This document shows, one piece after another, positions 40,122-52,885 of a stretch of DNA of 64,000 bases (its first letter is position 1; every line of letters begins with the position of its first letter). The notes beneath the pieces are model-generated. The model saw nothing but the letters and a program-made list of their open reading frames with translations. It was not told the origin of the DNA and ran no database searches. The DNA comes from an uncultured Shewanella sp. (GTDB lineage: Bacteria; Pseudomonadota; Gammaproteobacteria; Enterobacterales; Shewanellaceae), in the NCBI RefSeq assembly GCF_947501665.1, contig NZ_CANMWS010000013.1, positions 62,001 to 126,000 of the forward strand, written 5' to 3'. The position numbers and the translations under genes are program-made.

Positions 40122-40137
40122 TGTTCCACGTGGAACA
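40122..40137. other. parS: parS site 3
   Basis: TGTTCCACGTGGAACA in the centre of a 22-bp perfect palindrome (40119-40140), in the gap between the outer-membrane protein gene and tusA. It is about 2.5 kb from site 2 and about 39 kb from oriC. Confidence 0.88.
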
Positions 40138-40188
40138 CTTGAATAATAATGATTGGGATTCGGTATATTTAATATCTGAACTTAATGA

Positions 40189-40794
40189 TTAGAATTTATA
40201 AGTAAGGCTTAGGGTGACTTGTTCAATGGTAATCGTTCCAGCTAAAGCAAAAACATCCATGGACTGCATCCAATCATAACCAAGTGTAAGGGTTAAATAT
40301 TCGGTTAAATTAACGTTGGCACCTAGACCTAGCAAATAAGCGAAATCGTCCTCAGTGTCAGAGATGTTGTCGGCAGTATTGTTATCGTACTTGAAGTCAT
40401 ATTTTAAGTTTATATAACCCAAACCTGCTTTTGCATATATTGAAAAAAGATCGTGAATTGGAATGGTGAACTTTGATGATAAAGAAAAAGAGGTAGTTGT
40501 TACTTTTTCTTTAGACTGGATATCATGTTTCATATGGAATGCACTGGATTCAATACTAAACCAATTATTAAATGTGTATCCGCCATAAAGCCCCCAACTT
40601 AACGCTGAGCTATCTTCAAACACTTTCTCTTCATTAAGATCAAAAAGGTTATCAAAGATACCATTTTGAGTAGATAGTGTTGAATCGCCTAGTGCTGCTC
40701 CTATGTAAAAACCTTTATCCTTGGTTTCTGCGATTGCTGTCGTAGAGGTGACTAAGGTGGTTAATAATAAAACAGTGGTTGTGAATCCTTTCAT
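40189..40794 (-). CDS. Small outer-membrane beta-barrel protein
   Basis: A 201-residue protein with a signal peptide (KGFTTTVLLLTTLVTSTTAIAE) and a mature part of alternating hydrophobic residues forming about eight strands: KGFYIGAALGDS, LSWGLYGGYTFNNWFSIESSAFH, SLSSKFTIPIHDLFSIYAKAGLGYI, YLTLTLGYDWM, ending VTLSLTYKF with the C-terminal phenylalanine typical of BAM substrates. It resembles OmpA/OmpX-like small porin-like barrels. A GGAG ribosome site precedes the ATG. Function unknown. Confidence 0.85.
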   Translation of the reverse strand: MKGFTTTVLLLTTLVTSTTAIAETKDKGFYIGAALGDSTLSTQNGIFDNLFDLNEEKVFEDSSALSWGLYGGYTFNNWFSIESSAFHMKHDIQSKEKVTTTSFSLSSKFTIPIHDLFSIYAKAGLGYINLKYDFKYDNNTADNISDTEDDFAYLLGLGANVNLTEYLTLTLGYDWMQSMDVFALAGTITIEQVTLSLTYKF

Positions 40795-41034
40795 TACAGC
40801 TCCATACTTTAATTATATCAGTAACTTGTGAGTTACATTGTGTCTTTTCTTGTTGGTTATGTTTTGTTGTTGTTTGTTTTGAAGGTTTTTATTCTGCTTT
40901 TGTTTTCTTTAGGGTGTTAATATTCACATATTTATCATTCTTTGGTTGTATTTTGTTTTTTTTGTAAAAAAATATTTTTATTTCGCTGTTAGGTATATAG
41001 ACTCTCGCACTTTGTTAATTTCAATATAAATCAT

Positions 41035-42009
41035 ATGCCTACATTTAATTGTAAATCTATTACTTTTTGTCTATCACTCTCTTTATTGACACTATTCTCA
41101 AGTTTTTCCGCTTATGCCTTACCTGAAGAATGTAGTTACTCTGATGTAATCGATAATCAAGAAATAGATAGATCGCAAATAGCAGCGTGCCCAACACCAT
41201 GGCTTTCTCGTGCTATTTCTCGATTTGTTAAACATCAATATTGGGAAAACCAGCCAACACAATCCTATAGTAATTTAGGCGAAAAAGTCTCATTGGTGAG
41301 TTTTTTCGATGAAACGCTTTTTTTTAATACATTAGTAAAATCAGATCCAGATGCACCGGTGTTTAAGAATTTTATTGAGTTAGATTTGCAGCAAGGTTTG
41401 GGAAGCCGTAGTGGTAATATGCAACAAAAACGCATTGAAACTGAAATGGCGGCAGCAGGGGTTAGATTACCAAAACCTCTTTTTGCAAGTAGCGATGAAT
41501 ATGCGAATTTAGATTCGACTATTGAGCAGCGTTTACAGGATAAAATTAACAGTCTTTATCCTAAATACTTTAGAGTATTTTCATGTCGTGGTCCTTACTT
41601 GATGAGAGGGAGCTTTGGCTCAATTGGCTTAGTGCTAAAAGATTCATTATTTCAACGAGCGACCATGACACTATCTGGCAACTTAAAAGAAGGTAAAGAG
41701 ACAAGTTCTATCGAGTATTTAAGAAATGCTGAATATGATGAGCTAAAAGCGATTTATGAAGCGCATGTTTGGGGACCGTTAACCTTTAATGATTTTCATT
41801 CTATTCTTGTGCCTAAGGGACAAAAAGAGCGTATTCATGCTGTTTTAGTTGAGAATCATCATCACCAATTAGCTGACAATATCGTTGAGTATGAGATAGA
41901 GGCTTTACAAAGTCAGACTCAGTTTGGCAGTTATGAATATGATAGAAAATTCTCATTAACTGGCCACTATTTCTTAGATGATGATGGTTTTTGTAAAAAT
42001 CAGATGTAG
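41035..42009 (+). CDS. Exported protein of unknown function
   Basis: A 324-residue protein with an N-terminal signal peptide (ITFCLSLSLLTLFSSFSAYA). The mature part contains CSYSDVIDNQEIDRSQIAACPTPW, a central GLGSRSGNMQQKRIETEMAAAGVRLPKP and RVFSCRGPYLMRGSFGSIGLVLKDSLFQRATMTLSGN, then HHHQLADNIVEYEIEALQSQTQFGSYEYD. The middle portion is reminiscent of DUF3626-like ADP-ribosyltransferase folds in which a gate-like threonine or serine segment precedes an EYE/E.EAL.. motif, but this is only a resemblance. No ribosome site is obvious. Function unknown. Confidence 0.65.
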   Translation: MPTFNCKSITFCLSLSLLTLFSSFSAYALPEECSYSDVIDNQEIDRSQIAACPTPWLSRAISRFVKHQYWENQPTQSYSNLGEKVSLVSFFDETLFFNTLVKSDPDAPVFKNFIELDLQQGLGSRSGNMQQKRIETEMAAAGVRLPKPLFASSDEYANLDSTIEQRLQDKINSLYPKYFRVFSCRGPYLMRGSFGSIGLVLKDSLFQRATMTLSGNLKEGKETSSIEYLRNAEYDELKAIYEAHVWGPLTFNDFHSILVPKGQKERIHAVLVENHHHQLADNIVEYEIEALQSQTQFGSYEYDRKFSLTGHYFLDDDGFCKNQM

Positions 42010-42063
42010 GTTTATGTGCTAAAACTTGATCTATAATGACATGAGGTTAAAGGGAGTTAACTC

Positions 42064-43927
42064 ATGCCATGCTTTGATATTGGAATTATTGGCCTAGGGC
42101 CTGCGGGCTTGAGTGTATTGCAAAGATTATTATCCCGCGCTCAATCTTTGCAATATAAAAAAATACGGATTGCATTGTTTGAGCCTAACTCTCCGGGTTG
42201 TGGTGTGCATAGTCCTTTTCAAGATAAATGTCTTTCTTTACATACGATAGCAGGACAAGCAGATCTATTCCCTCAAGCTGAATATTTTATTCATCATGGA
42301 TATCAATTAAAGGAAGATATAAACAGCATAAACGGCTTAAGCTTTTTTCAATGGTGCCGTGAACAGAAAATAAAATTGAATGAGTTTAATCAAGTTGTTG
42401 CTAGAAACGGCCAATGGTTACAAAAAGAAGCTTGTATTACTGCTAGAGACGTAGCAAAAACAGATTGTCTTCCACGTTATTTGGTCGGGGAGTATTTAAC
42501 TTACTGTTATTGGAGATTGATGAGTCAGGTTCCAGAAGGTGTTGAATGTGTTTTGTGTCCCTTTTTAGTTACCGATCTTGAATCAATTAATGTCAGAGAT
42601 GGTCAACATTATGTTCTAGTTCACGAAAATAAGAATATTATACTTAAATCCATAGTCTTGACTCTGGGGTATACCGGAAAAAAAAGCACTCACTTTTTTC
42701 CGGAGATTTACCTTATCAAGGTTTGCATTATCCTTTGCCTAATTTTAAATATGTGTTGCCGGAACATACCATAGCCGTTAAAGGGGTTGGATTATGCGCA
42801 CTGGATATTGTCTCCTTATTAACCCTAGGCCGTGGGGGGAGTTTGCACCATGGAGAGGATAAGTGGGTGCCTGATTATATTGCATCGGGTCATGAACCTA
42901 ATATTTTGCTTTTAACTCAGTCAGGGCTTTTATATCGATCAAGGCCGGATTTTTCTTTACCGTATAAACCTTATCATAGTTTGCTGTTTTCATCTGAAAG
43001 ACTCTTATATTGGAAACAAAAACCCAATTACAGCATAGACTTTAAGGAGGAGTTACTTCCCCTGATCCATTTAGAAATGCGAGCATGTTATGTATTGACC
43101 GCAGCCGAAGACCATTACGATAAAGTCTATGAATCTTTGAGTTCTTCGCTTCGATTTGAGTCGGGGCTGAGTCTGTTCTGTACGCAACTTGAATATTTTG
43201 AGAAAACATATGGGCAATTTGATCTGGAACAATACCTGTATTCCCGTTTTCCTGAAAAAATGGAGAAACAGGCATTTTCTCTGTGGGCCAATGCTTTTTT
43301 GCTAGATGATTTAATTATGGCTAAGCAAGGGGTATCCCATCCGGTAAAAGCGGCTTTGGAAGTATGGCGATTTATCAGACCTCAACTCAGAGAGCTGATT
43401 AATTTTGATCGTTTAACATTGGATTCAAATATGGATGTTTATAACGGGTTATACAGTTTAGTTCGCCGAAGTGTTGATGGTGCTGAGCTGATGCGCCATC
43501 AACTATTACTTGCATTAATAAAACAAGGCATTGTAAAAATTGATCGTGTAACTGATTGGCAAAGAGCTGAGGGGAAATGGAAAGTAATTTGTACTGATAA
43601 AAAAGAATATGAAGCCGAACATTTCATTTATGCTCAGTTAAATAAAAGTGGTCCCCTGCATACCAACTCATCCTTGTTGCAATGCCTTATAAGGCTTGGG
43701 TTGATGGATACCTGTGACTTAGCAGAGGGAAAACGGGATAATATTCAGGTGAATAGAGAGTTTCAGCTAATTTCATCTTTAAAGCGGGGGGGAATAATAT
43801 CTGGTGCATGGGGCCGGGATTAGAAGGATTAACTTACCTGAATCACCATTTACCTTCGACTCAACGGCAATCGATTGATTTTATGAATGCAGACAGTATT
43901 GCTCGGCAGGCATTGGCTAAGTGGTGA
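42064..43927 (+). pseudogene. FAD/NAD(P)-binding protein interrupted by two frameshifts
   Basis: Three consecutive frames make one protein. The first starts with the Rossmann motif FDIGIIGLGPAGLSVLQRLL and continues to TLGYTGKK; after an A8 run at about 42678-42685 the frame shifts by -1 and continues as HSLFSGDLPYQGLHYPLPNFKYVLPEHTIAVKGVGLCALDIV. A second -1 shift is needed at a G7 run (43786-43792), giving NNIWCMGPGLEGLTYLNHHLPSTQRQSI...ALAKW with a stop at 43925-43927. The layout fits the FAD-NAD(P)-binding family with a GPAG N-terminus. Both breaks are single missing bases in homopolymers, so a sequencing undercall, recent inactivation or slippage are all possible. An AGGGAG ribosome site precedes the ATG. 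Confidence 0.8.
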
Positions 43928-44384
43928 GTGTTGCCCATTTCGCTTGAATGACACGATATAAATCATTTGGACTTAGCTGGATATCTAGGCCTCTACGTCC
44001 GCCACTTATATACATCTTAGTGAGCTGACTGGCAGAACTATCAATAAAAGTGGCGAGCTGTTTTTTTTGGCCAATAGGGCTGACACCACCTAATACATAA
44101 CCTGTGCTGCGCAGTACATCTTGAGGTTTTGCCATGTGGGCTTTTTTACTGTTGGCTGCCTTTGCAAGCAGCTTTAAATTAAGCGTCGAATTCACGGGAA
44201 TAATGGCTACCACTAATATGTTATTATCAGTTTGAGCCACTAAGGTTTTAAATACATATTCAGCCGGCACCCCTATTTTTTCAGCGGCTTCTAATCCATA
44301 TGATTGGCTTTGTGGTGAGTGTTGGTACTCGTGAAGGGTAAAAGGAATATTATCTTTGGTTAATTGTTTGATTGCGGGGGTCAT
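43917..44384 (-). CDS. ybaK: YbaK/EbsC-family Cys-tRNA(Pro) deacylase
   Basis: A 155-residue editing enzyme. Signatures are PFTLHEYQHSPQSQSYGLEAAEKIGVPAEYVFKTLVAQTDN, the conserved lysine in KTLV, SKKAHMAKPQDVLRSTGYVLGGVSPIGQKKQLATFIDSSA and the GGRRGLDI end. It hydrolyses mischarged cysteinyl-tRNA(Pro). It overlaps the upstream GNAT gene by four bases (ATGA), so the two are co-translated. Confidence 0.95.
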   Translation of the reverse strand: MTPAIKQLTKDNIPFTLHEYQHSPQSQSYGLEAAEKIGVPAEYVFKTLVAQTDNNILVVAIIPVNSTLNLKLLAKAANSKKAHMAKPQDVLRSTGYVLGGVSPIGQKKQLATFIDSSASQLTKMYISGGRRGLDIQLSPNDLYRVIQAKWATLTT

Positions 44385-44866
44385 AGGCTTTTTTCCATGA
44401 CGAGTACATCAACATTATGATAATTGACTTGTTCGATGGCTTTCCAGCCTAGTTGTTTGTATAGGCCGCCGCTATGATCTTCTGTTTGTAAGTATAAGTG
44501 ACTCACTCCATGTCGTTTGGCGAGTTTAATGATTTGATTGATCAATATGGTTGCTATGCCTTGACCTCGATAGGGTTTATCAATATAAACACCTCCTACC
44601 CAATGTTCTTTGTCGGGGTAAATGTCCATTTCATGGAATCTGAGTTGCGCTGCGCCTAACAAGTTGTCATTTTCAATAATAAGGACAATAAGCGGTAAGG
44701 TATCGCGATTAAGATAGTCGGCTAATTTTAGCGCCAAGACTTCAGCGCTGCGGCCTGTATCTATACTTTCACCTATGCTCTCACTTATATAGCCCCATTC
44801 ATCATTGTACCATTTGGCTATTTGGGATATGTATTCCGGTTTATCGGCGAGTAAGTGACATTCCAT
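44381..44866 (-). CDS. GNAT-family N-acetyltransferase
   Basis: A 161-residue protein. The acetyl-CoA-binding loop is VGGVYIDKPYRGQGIATILINQIIKLAKRHG (R/QxxGxG/A), followed by LYLQTEDHSGGLYKQLGWKAIEQ. Substrate unknown. It is translationally coupled to ybaK. Confidence 0.9.
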   Translation of the reverse strand: MECHLLADKPEYISQIAKWYNDEWGYISESIGESIDTGRSAEVLALKLADYLNRDTLPLIVLIIENDNLLGAAQLRFHEMDIYPDKEHWVGGVYIDKPYRGQGIATILINQIIKLAKRHGVSHLYLQTEDHSGGLYKQLGWKAIEQVNYHNVDVLVMEKSL

Positions 44867-44938
44867 TTCATACTTAACTTTTTAAAAAGGTAGTATGTCA
44901 TGTATACCACCTTTTATTACTTTAATACAATGTGTTGG

Positions 44939-46981
<2,043 letters not shown>

Positions 46982-47085
46982 TCACTCAATAATGTCTTTA
47001 TTCTTTTGAGTTAATTTAGCGAGGAGAAGGCACTTAAACAAGATATTGATGGTACAATTTATTATCTTTAGTTAGCATATTTTTT

Positions 47086-48156
47086 ATGGCTAAATATTTT
47101 AGGTGGCAAAGTTTGAGTGATATTAAAACGGGTTTAGGGGATATTTCGGTGAATTTTATTCAGCAAATGGCCTTTACTGTGGATCAACTAGGTTTTGATT
47201 TAATGCCTATTTTAGACAAATATCACGTTTCCATTAAACAGCTTTCAGCTCATAACGGTAGGGTGGCTATTCCCAAATACATGCGTTTAGGCTTTGAAGC
47301 CTTGACCTTAACAAAGCGTCCTGATTTAGGGCTGGAAATGGGACGGAACAGTGGCTTTCAGTATTATGGTGTATTAGGTTTTGCTGCTATGGCTGCAAAA
47401 AATATGGCGGATATGGCCAGTCTATTTGCTGATTATGAAATCTTGCTGAGTCATAATATTCGTGGCCAGTCTGATTTCAACTTTGCTGAGGCTAGATTGT
47501 CCTTTTATTCTATAGCCCCTTACAATAATTACAATTTTTTTGTCGTGGATTCAGTGTTAGCCAGTTGGTATTGTTTATTTAATACTCGCTGGAAATCACA
47601 ATCTCAACAGCCTGAGGCATTTTTAAAAGCGGTACATATTGAATACCCTGAACCCAGTAATAGTGCACTTTATTATGCTTTTTTCCCTTGTCCTGTGATT
47701 TTTAACTCAGACTTTAATGGCATCATCTTTAATAAAGAGGTGTTACTTACTCCGTTATTAGATGATTGTGAAACGAGTTATTTATCGTTAAAAACGATCT
47801 GTGAAACGCAAAGTGCACGCCTTATTGCTAACCAAACATGGCAAGACAAGGTGGCTGATAAAATCAGTCAGCATTTAGTGGGAAAGATGCCTGATATTGA
47901 TGATATGGCCGTATTATTGGGGACGACGCCTTGGACATTAAGGCGACGTTTGTACAGGGAGTCAACGAATTATCAAACCATTATGGATACCACACGGCAA
48001 GGTTTAGCATTAAGCTATGTGCGTGAAACCACACTTACATTTAGCGAAATTGCTTATTTGCTGGGCTTTTCTACTCCAGCAGCGTTTTATAAGGCCTTTA
48101 AACGTTGGACTGGAGAGACGCCTAAACATTTTAGGAAGCAATATCTTAATCGATAG
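47086..48156 (+). CDS. AraC-family transcriptional regulator
   Basis: A 356-residue regulator. The N-terminal domain (about residues 20-210) looks like the arabinose-binding-type domain found in OruR/ArgR-like AraC proteins (FDLMPILDKYHVSIKQLSAHNGRVAIPKYMRLG.EALTLTKRPDLGLEMGR). The C-terminal double HTH contains DIDDMAVLLGTTPWTLRRRLYRESTNYQTIMDTTRQGLALSYVRETTLTFSEIAYLLGFSTPAAFYKAFKRWTGETPKHFRKQ. It diverges from fadH and converges on kynU, overlapping it by 11 bp. Which operon it controls is not clear; fadH is the likelier target by position. Confidence 0.92.
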   Translation: MAKYFRWQSLSDIKTGLGDISVNFIQQMAFTVDQLGFDLMPILDKYHVSIKQLSAHNGRVAIPKYMRLGFEALTLTKRPDLGLEMGRNSGFQYYGVLGFAAMAAKNMADMASLFADYEILLSHNIRGQSDFNFAEARLSFYSIAPYNNYNFFVVDSVLASWYCLFNTRWKSQSQQPEAFLKAVHIEYPEPSNSALYYAFFPCPVIFNSDFNGIIFNKEVLLTPLLDDCETSYLSLKTICETQSARLIANQTWQDKVADKISQHLVGKMPDIDDMAVLLGTTPWTLRRRLYRESTNYQTIMDTTRQGLALSYVRETTLTFSEIAYLLGFSTPAAFYKAFKRWTGETPKHFRKQYLNR

Positions 48157-49429
48157 CTTGTGTGTGAGTGCTTACTAACTTCTGAGCCGTATCTTGTAGT
48201 GTGGGCTTTGTGCTTGAGTTGTTTTGTATTTTTCTTAATAAATATTCTATTACTTCCAATGTATTGTCCAGCTGAGTGTGACTAACATAGGGGGCGGGAC
48301 CGAGTCTCAATTGATTGCCACGGCTGTCACACAAAATATTATGTTTGGCGAGCTCTGTAACCCAACGTTGTGCTTGGGGGGTTGTGAGCGATAAAAATCC
48401 ACCGTTATTTTCAATACTGTGTTGCGGTAAGCAAAGGGTATTTTTGTGGACTTTCATCGACTTGATACCTGAATAGAGTCGATTTATTTGTGTGTAATTA
48501 ATGTGATGTAAGGTTTTATCGTTGAGCTTATGCTTGTTAAAAAAATCAAAAACGGCTGCAGCGCGATAGTGACTGGCAGGATCGTAGGTGGAGCCAGAAA
48601 AAGCGCTATGACCTTGGCCATAACCCACAGATGAAGCTTGTTGGCTTAAGTTTTCAAATTCGGCAAACCAACCCGTAATTAAGGGGCTGCCATGATAACC
48701 TTTGGGTAGACGCATAAAGCAATTACCTTCACCTGCTTGGCAGTATTTATAGCCACCACCTATGATAAAAGCTGAACTTAACTGCCAATCATTGAGGTTA
48801 AAAGGAATAACATTCAGTGCGTGGTAGGCATCGACTAAGCAAGGAATGGACAAGTCTTTAGCGGCTTGGGCGACTTGTCCAATATCTTGAAATACTTCAC
48901 TGCTTGAAAAGAACACTGCTGATAGCATTACAGCATCGGTTGTGTTATCGAATCGCTCAATAATACGTGTTGCTAAGGTTTCACTAGGGGATACGGGGAT
49001 TTTTTCGATGATAAAGTTAATATCTTGTAGTCTATCGAGTTGCCTGCGCATCGAATGAAATTCACCGTCAGTGGTAATAATCTTAATGGCTCTGTGTGGT
49101 TGCTTGATTTTTAATTGAGGTAAATCAGATATAAACCGAAGCAGGAGCTCATGGGTTGAGGCGCCGAGTGTTATTTCACTTGCTGTTTCGCCGAGCAGAT
49201 GACCATAAAAGCGTTTTACTTTGTCTGCTTTTTTAAATGCAGCCTGCCATTTATCGTCTATGTGCAAGGCAGCATCATTAAAGCTATCAAGCAATCCTTG
49301 TTTAGCAATATTGGGCCATGCTTGATGTGAATGACCCGATAATAAAATGCGACTGTCTACTTGAAAGTCGCTGTAGTGAGATTGTAATGTATGACTGGTT
49401 GTCAATAGAGCGGGGTTGTTAAGTCTCAT
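48146..49429 (-). CDS. kynU: KynU, kynureninase
   Basis: A 427-residue PLP-dependent enzyme. HSHQAWPN near the N-terminus, DAYHALNVIPFNL (the aspartate that contacts PLP), FIIGGGYKYCQAGEGNCFMRLP with the Schiff-base lysine, and SGSTYDPASHYRA are the expected sites. It cleaves kynurenine to anthranilate and alanine. It lies 22 bp downstream of kynA in one operon. Confidence 0.94.
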   Translation of the reverse strand: MRLNNPALLTTSHTLQSHYSDFQVDSRILLSGHSHQAWPNIAKQGLLDSFNDAALHIDDKWQAAFKKADKVKRFYGHLLGETASEITLGASTHELLLRFISDLPQLKIKQPHRAIKIITTDGEFHSMRRQLDRLQDINFIIEKIPVSPSETLATRIIERFDNTTDAVMLSAVFFSSSEVFQDIGQVAQAAKDLSIPCLVDAYHALNVIPFNLNDWQLSSAFIIGGGYKYCQAGEGNCFMRLPKGYHGSPLITGWFAEFENLSQQASSVGYGQGHSAFSGSTYDPASHYRAAAVFDFFNKHKLNDKTLHHINYTQINRLYSGIKSMKVHKNTLCLPQHSIENNGGFLSLTTPQAQRWVTELAKHNILCDSRGNQLRLGPAPYVSHTQLDNTLEVIEYLLRKIQNNSSTKPTLQDTAQKLVSTHTQAID

Positions 49430-49451
49430 ATTATCGATTCACTTTAGTCAA

Positions 49452-50204
49452 TTATAATTTGGCGCGAATATTCCAAAGACTCGGGAATAGCGGCTTAAAT
49501 AAGGTTTTAGTGAGATATTCTGCACCACTTGATCCTCCCGTTCCCATTTTGGTTCCTATGGTTCGTTGAACCATTTTGACATGACGATAGCGCCATTCTT
49601 GCAGCCCTTCATCAAGATCGACGAGGAGCTCACATACTTGTGATAGTGAAAAGTTACATTGATATATTTCAATGAGCAGGGCTTCTAGTTCGTCATCTTG
49701 ATGTTGAGAATTACTCTGCCATTCTGTCTTTATTTGATAATTCTCGGTTGATAATAATGATAAAAAGTCACTCCAAATTGAAGGCTCTTCTAGTCGTTGA
49801 GTGAGTTTTTGTTTGCTTATTTCATCATGGATATGGATTAAACTTTCACGTTTATAGCCTAGTATAAATTCAATTTCACGAAATTGGGCGCTTTCAAAAC
49901 CGCTGGCTGTATCGAGTCTGTCTCGAAAGCTTTTAAATTCCAAGGGGGTCATTGTTTCTAGAATATCCACTTGACCGACTAAGGTCTTCAATATGGTTAA
50001 TGTACGCTTAAGTGTATGCAATGATTTAGGGATATTACCTTGAACTAAGCTTGTTTTGAGAAAGTCGAGTTCATGTAGAATTTGTTTAAACCAAAGCTCA
50101 TAGGTTTGGTGGATCAAAATAAACAGCATCTCATCATGCTCTTCGGATTTAGGCTGTTGTAGTGTAAGCAGTTCATTGACTTTAAGGTATTCAGGGTAGT
50201 TCAT
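49452..50204 (-). CDS. kynA: KynA, tryptophan 2,3-dioxygenase
   Basis: A 250-residue haem dioxygenase. Signatures are YPEYLKVNELLTLQQPKSEEHDEMLFILIHQTYELWFKQILHELD, LETMTPLEFKSFRDRLDTASGFESAQFREIEFILG and the closing KMGTGGSSGAEYLTKTLF. It opens the indole ring of tryptophan to N-formylkynurenine. With KynU it forms most of a tryptophan-to-anthranilate route; the formamidase (kynB) is not in this window. The length is shorter than the 280-residue average, mainly at the N-terminus. Confidence 0.95.
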   Translation of the reverse strand: MNYPEYLKVNELLTLQQPKSEEHDEMLFILIHQTYELWFKQILHELDFLKTSLVQGNIPKSLHTLKRTLTILKTLVGQVDILETMTPLEFKSFRDRLDTASGFESAQFREIEFILGYKRESLIHIHDEISKQKLTQRLEEPSIWSDFLSLLSTENYQIKTEWQSNSQHQDDELEALLIEIYQCNFSLSQVCELLVDLDEGLQEWRYRHVKMVQRTIGTKMGTGGSSGAEYLTKTLFKPLFPSLWNIRAKL

Positions 50205-50427
50205 TTTATTATTATTGTTTGTGAGTGTTACCTTAATGTTTCATATTTACAGGAGAATACCAAGAGTTGAAATGATTAGAGTAAGGGGGGAGCTGTAACG
50301 ATTTCTGAACTTTGACATTATGTAGATTAATAAGAATTAATGTTTTCTCAAGTTAGAATGTTTTTTGATATATATTTTAATTATTCGACGATATATTAAT
50401 TTTTAAATGTATTGTGGATGGATTGAT

Positions 50428-51257
50428 ATGCCAGTTTTAAATAGTGTAACAGTGATAGATAATTATTTTATTAATAATACGGTGGACATAAAAAATCAGG
50501 TCATACCAGAATATTATAAAATAAAAGATGAGGATATGAACCATCCTCTTATTAGACAAAAAGCTCCTGACTGTATTAATTTAAGTCAAGTGCGATCGGT
50601 TATTGAAAACCTTCAAAAGATGAACTTAAGTTTATTAAGGGACTGGGCGTTGATGAAAATGTACTACTTGAGCAAGGAAATAAGTACATACGTTACCAAG
50701 AGCATTTTGATAATCAAGAGAGTTATTTGAAATTTCTTGTAACGCCACAAAATTATAGTGTGGGTACCGTGCGTGCAACGTTTAGTAATGAATGGATTGG
50801 TAATTTAGGTTTTCGTCACGTTTTTATAGGGTTAGAGAAATCTTCACTTTACAAAAATCAGGACCGATCATTAGAATTAGGTTGGGATCCTACTAAAGTC
50901 AATGATAGGTTTAAGGAAGATGATGTTGTGACTAAAGACTTTACCGTGCCTGGGTTTATGATTTGTGCAATTGATGAAGCCCACCATGAAGAAAGAAAGT
51001 CGTTTAGTTTTTTAGGCTATTTCCCTCCTTTTAAGGATTGTCATACTTTTAATGAGAAGGTGTTAGACAGAGCCAATCATAAATTGCCTAATGATATGAA
51101 CTTACCTTCAAATGATGTTAAAACACAAAGACATGATTCTAAACTTGCTAGTATCAAAGAAATAAAACAAGAGCAAGAGAGGGTTATAAAGACACGTATA
51201 ATGGCTGACAATAATTTGATTTTAAATAATCGTATACCTATCTATGGAACAAGGTAG
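50428..51257 (+). pseudogene. Frameshifted gene of unknown function
   Basis: Two overlapping frames form one protein: PVLNSVTVIDNYFINNTVDIKNQVIPEYYKIKDEDMNHPLIRQKAPDCINLSQVRSVIENLQK, then, after a -1 shift in an AAAA run near 50615-50620, KDELKFIKGLGVDENVLLEQGNKYIRYQEHFDNQESYLKFLVTPQNYSVGTVRATFSNEWIGNLGFRHVFIG and on to IPIYGTR. The shift is inferred because the alternate frame runs open between the two parts and reads as protein. The family is unknown. A ribosome-site-like GGATGG precedes the ATG at 50428. No toxin or secretion motif can be assigned. Confidence 0.65.
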
Positions 51258-51700
51258 ATTTGTATTAACCTCTAGAGGAAATAAATTTAGGAAAACACAA
51301 TTAAAACAGTGTGTTATGTTAATTGACCTAACATTTCAAATGCAATTTTAAGATGCTTTTAACCAAGATACTTAATTATTCTTATATAGCTAAATCAATA
51401 TAAAATGACATACTCAGCTGGAATGAAAAGTGATTTAGGCTAGGCGAATTGTTAAAAGCATAGTCATTCTACGGTAAGACAAATCAACAACGCATAAATC
51501 ACTTTTAAACCAGCCTTTTAGGAGCTTCATTTGAGCGACACTTCTTTGTTGCATTATCTAGAAAGGTGCCTACATTCCATCATTAATGCGCCTTAAATTG
51601 CCGCTCAATTGAGCGCTCTGAGACTATCATTTCATATTGATTTAGCTATAGTTAAAGCAGTGGAGTAACCACTGCTTTAACTATTAATACAAGGTGAGTA
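51258..51700. other. Gap between pseudogene and fadA
   Basis: Besides the MITE-like element at 51385-51650 there is no open reading frame. The remaining bases are AT-rich flanks. Confidence 0.6.
51385..51650. mobile_element. 266-bp MITE-like element with 24-bp terminal inverted repeats
   Basis: The left end (51385-51408, starting TATAGCTAAATCAATATAAA) and the right end (51627-51650, ending TTGATTTAGCTATA) are inverted copies of each other in 23 of 24 positions. Inside are a second, perfect 12-bp inverted repeat (51426-51437 and 51495-51506) and a 14-bp palindrome CGCTCAATTGAGCG. The element has no coding capacity. The ends lie at a TATA, so a TA target-site duplication like that of IS630/Tc1-type transposons is plausible. 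Related ends occur at 35271-35294 and 55277-55296. Confidence 0.75.
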
Positions 51701-52885
<1,185 letters not shown>

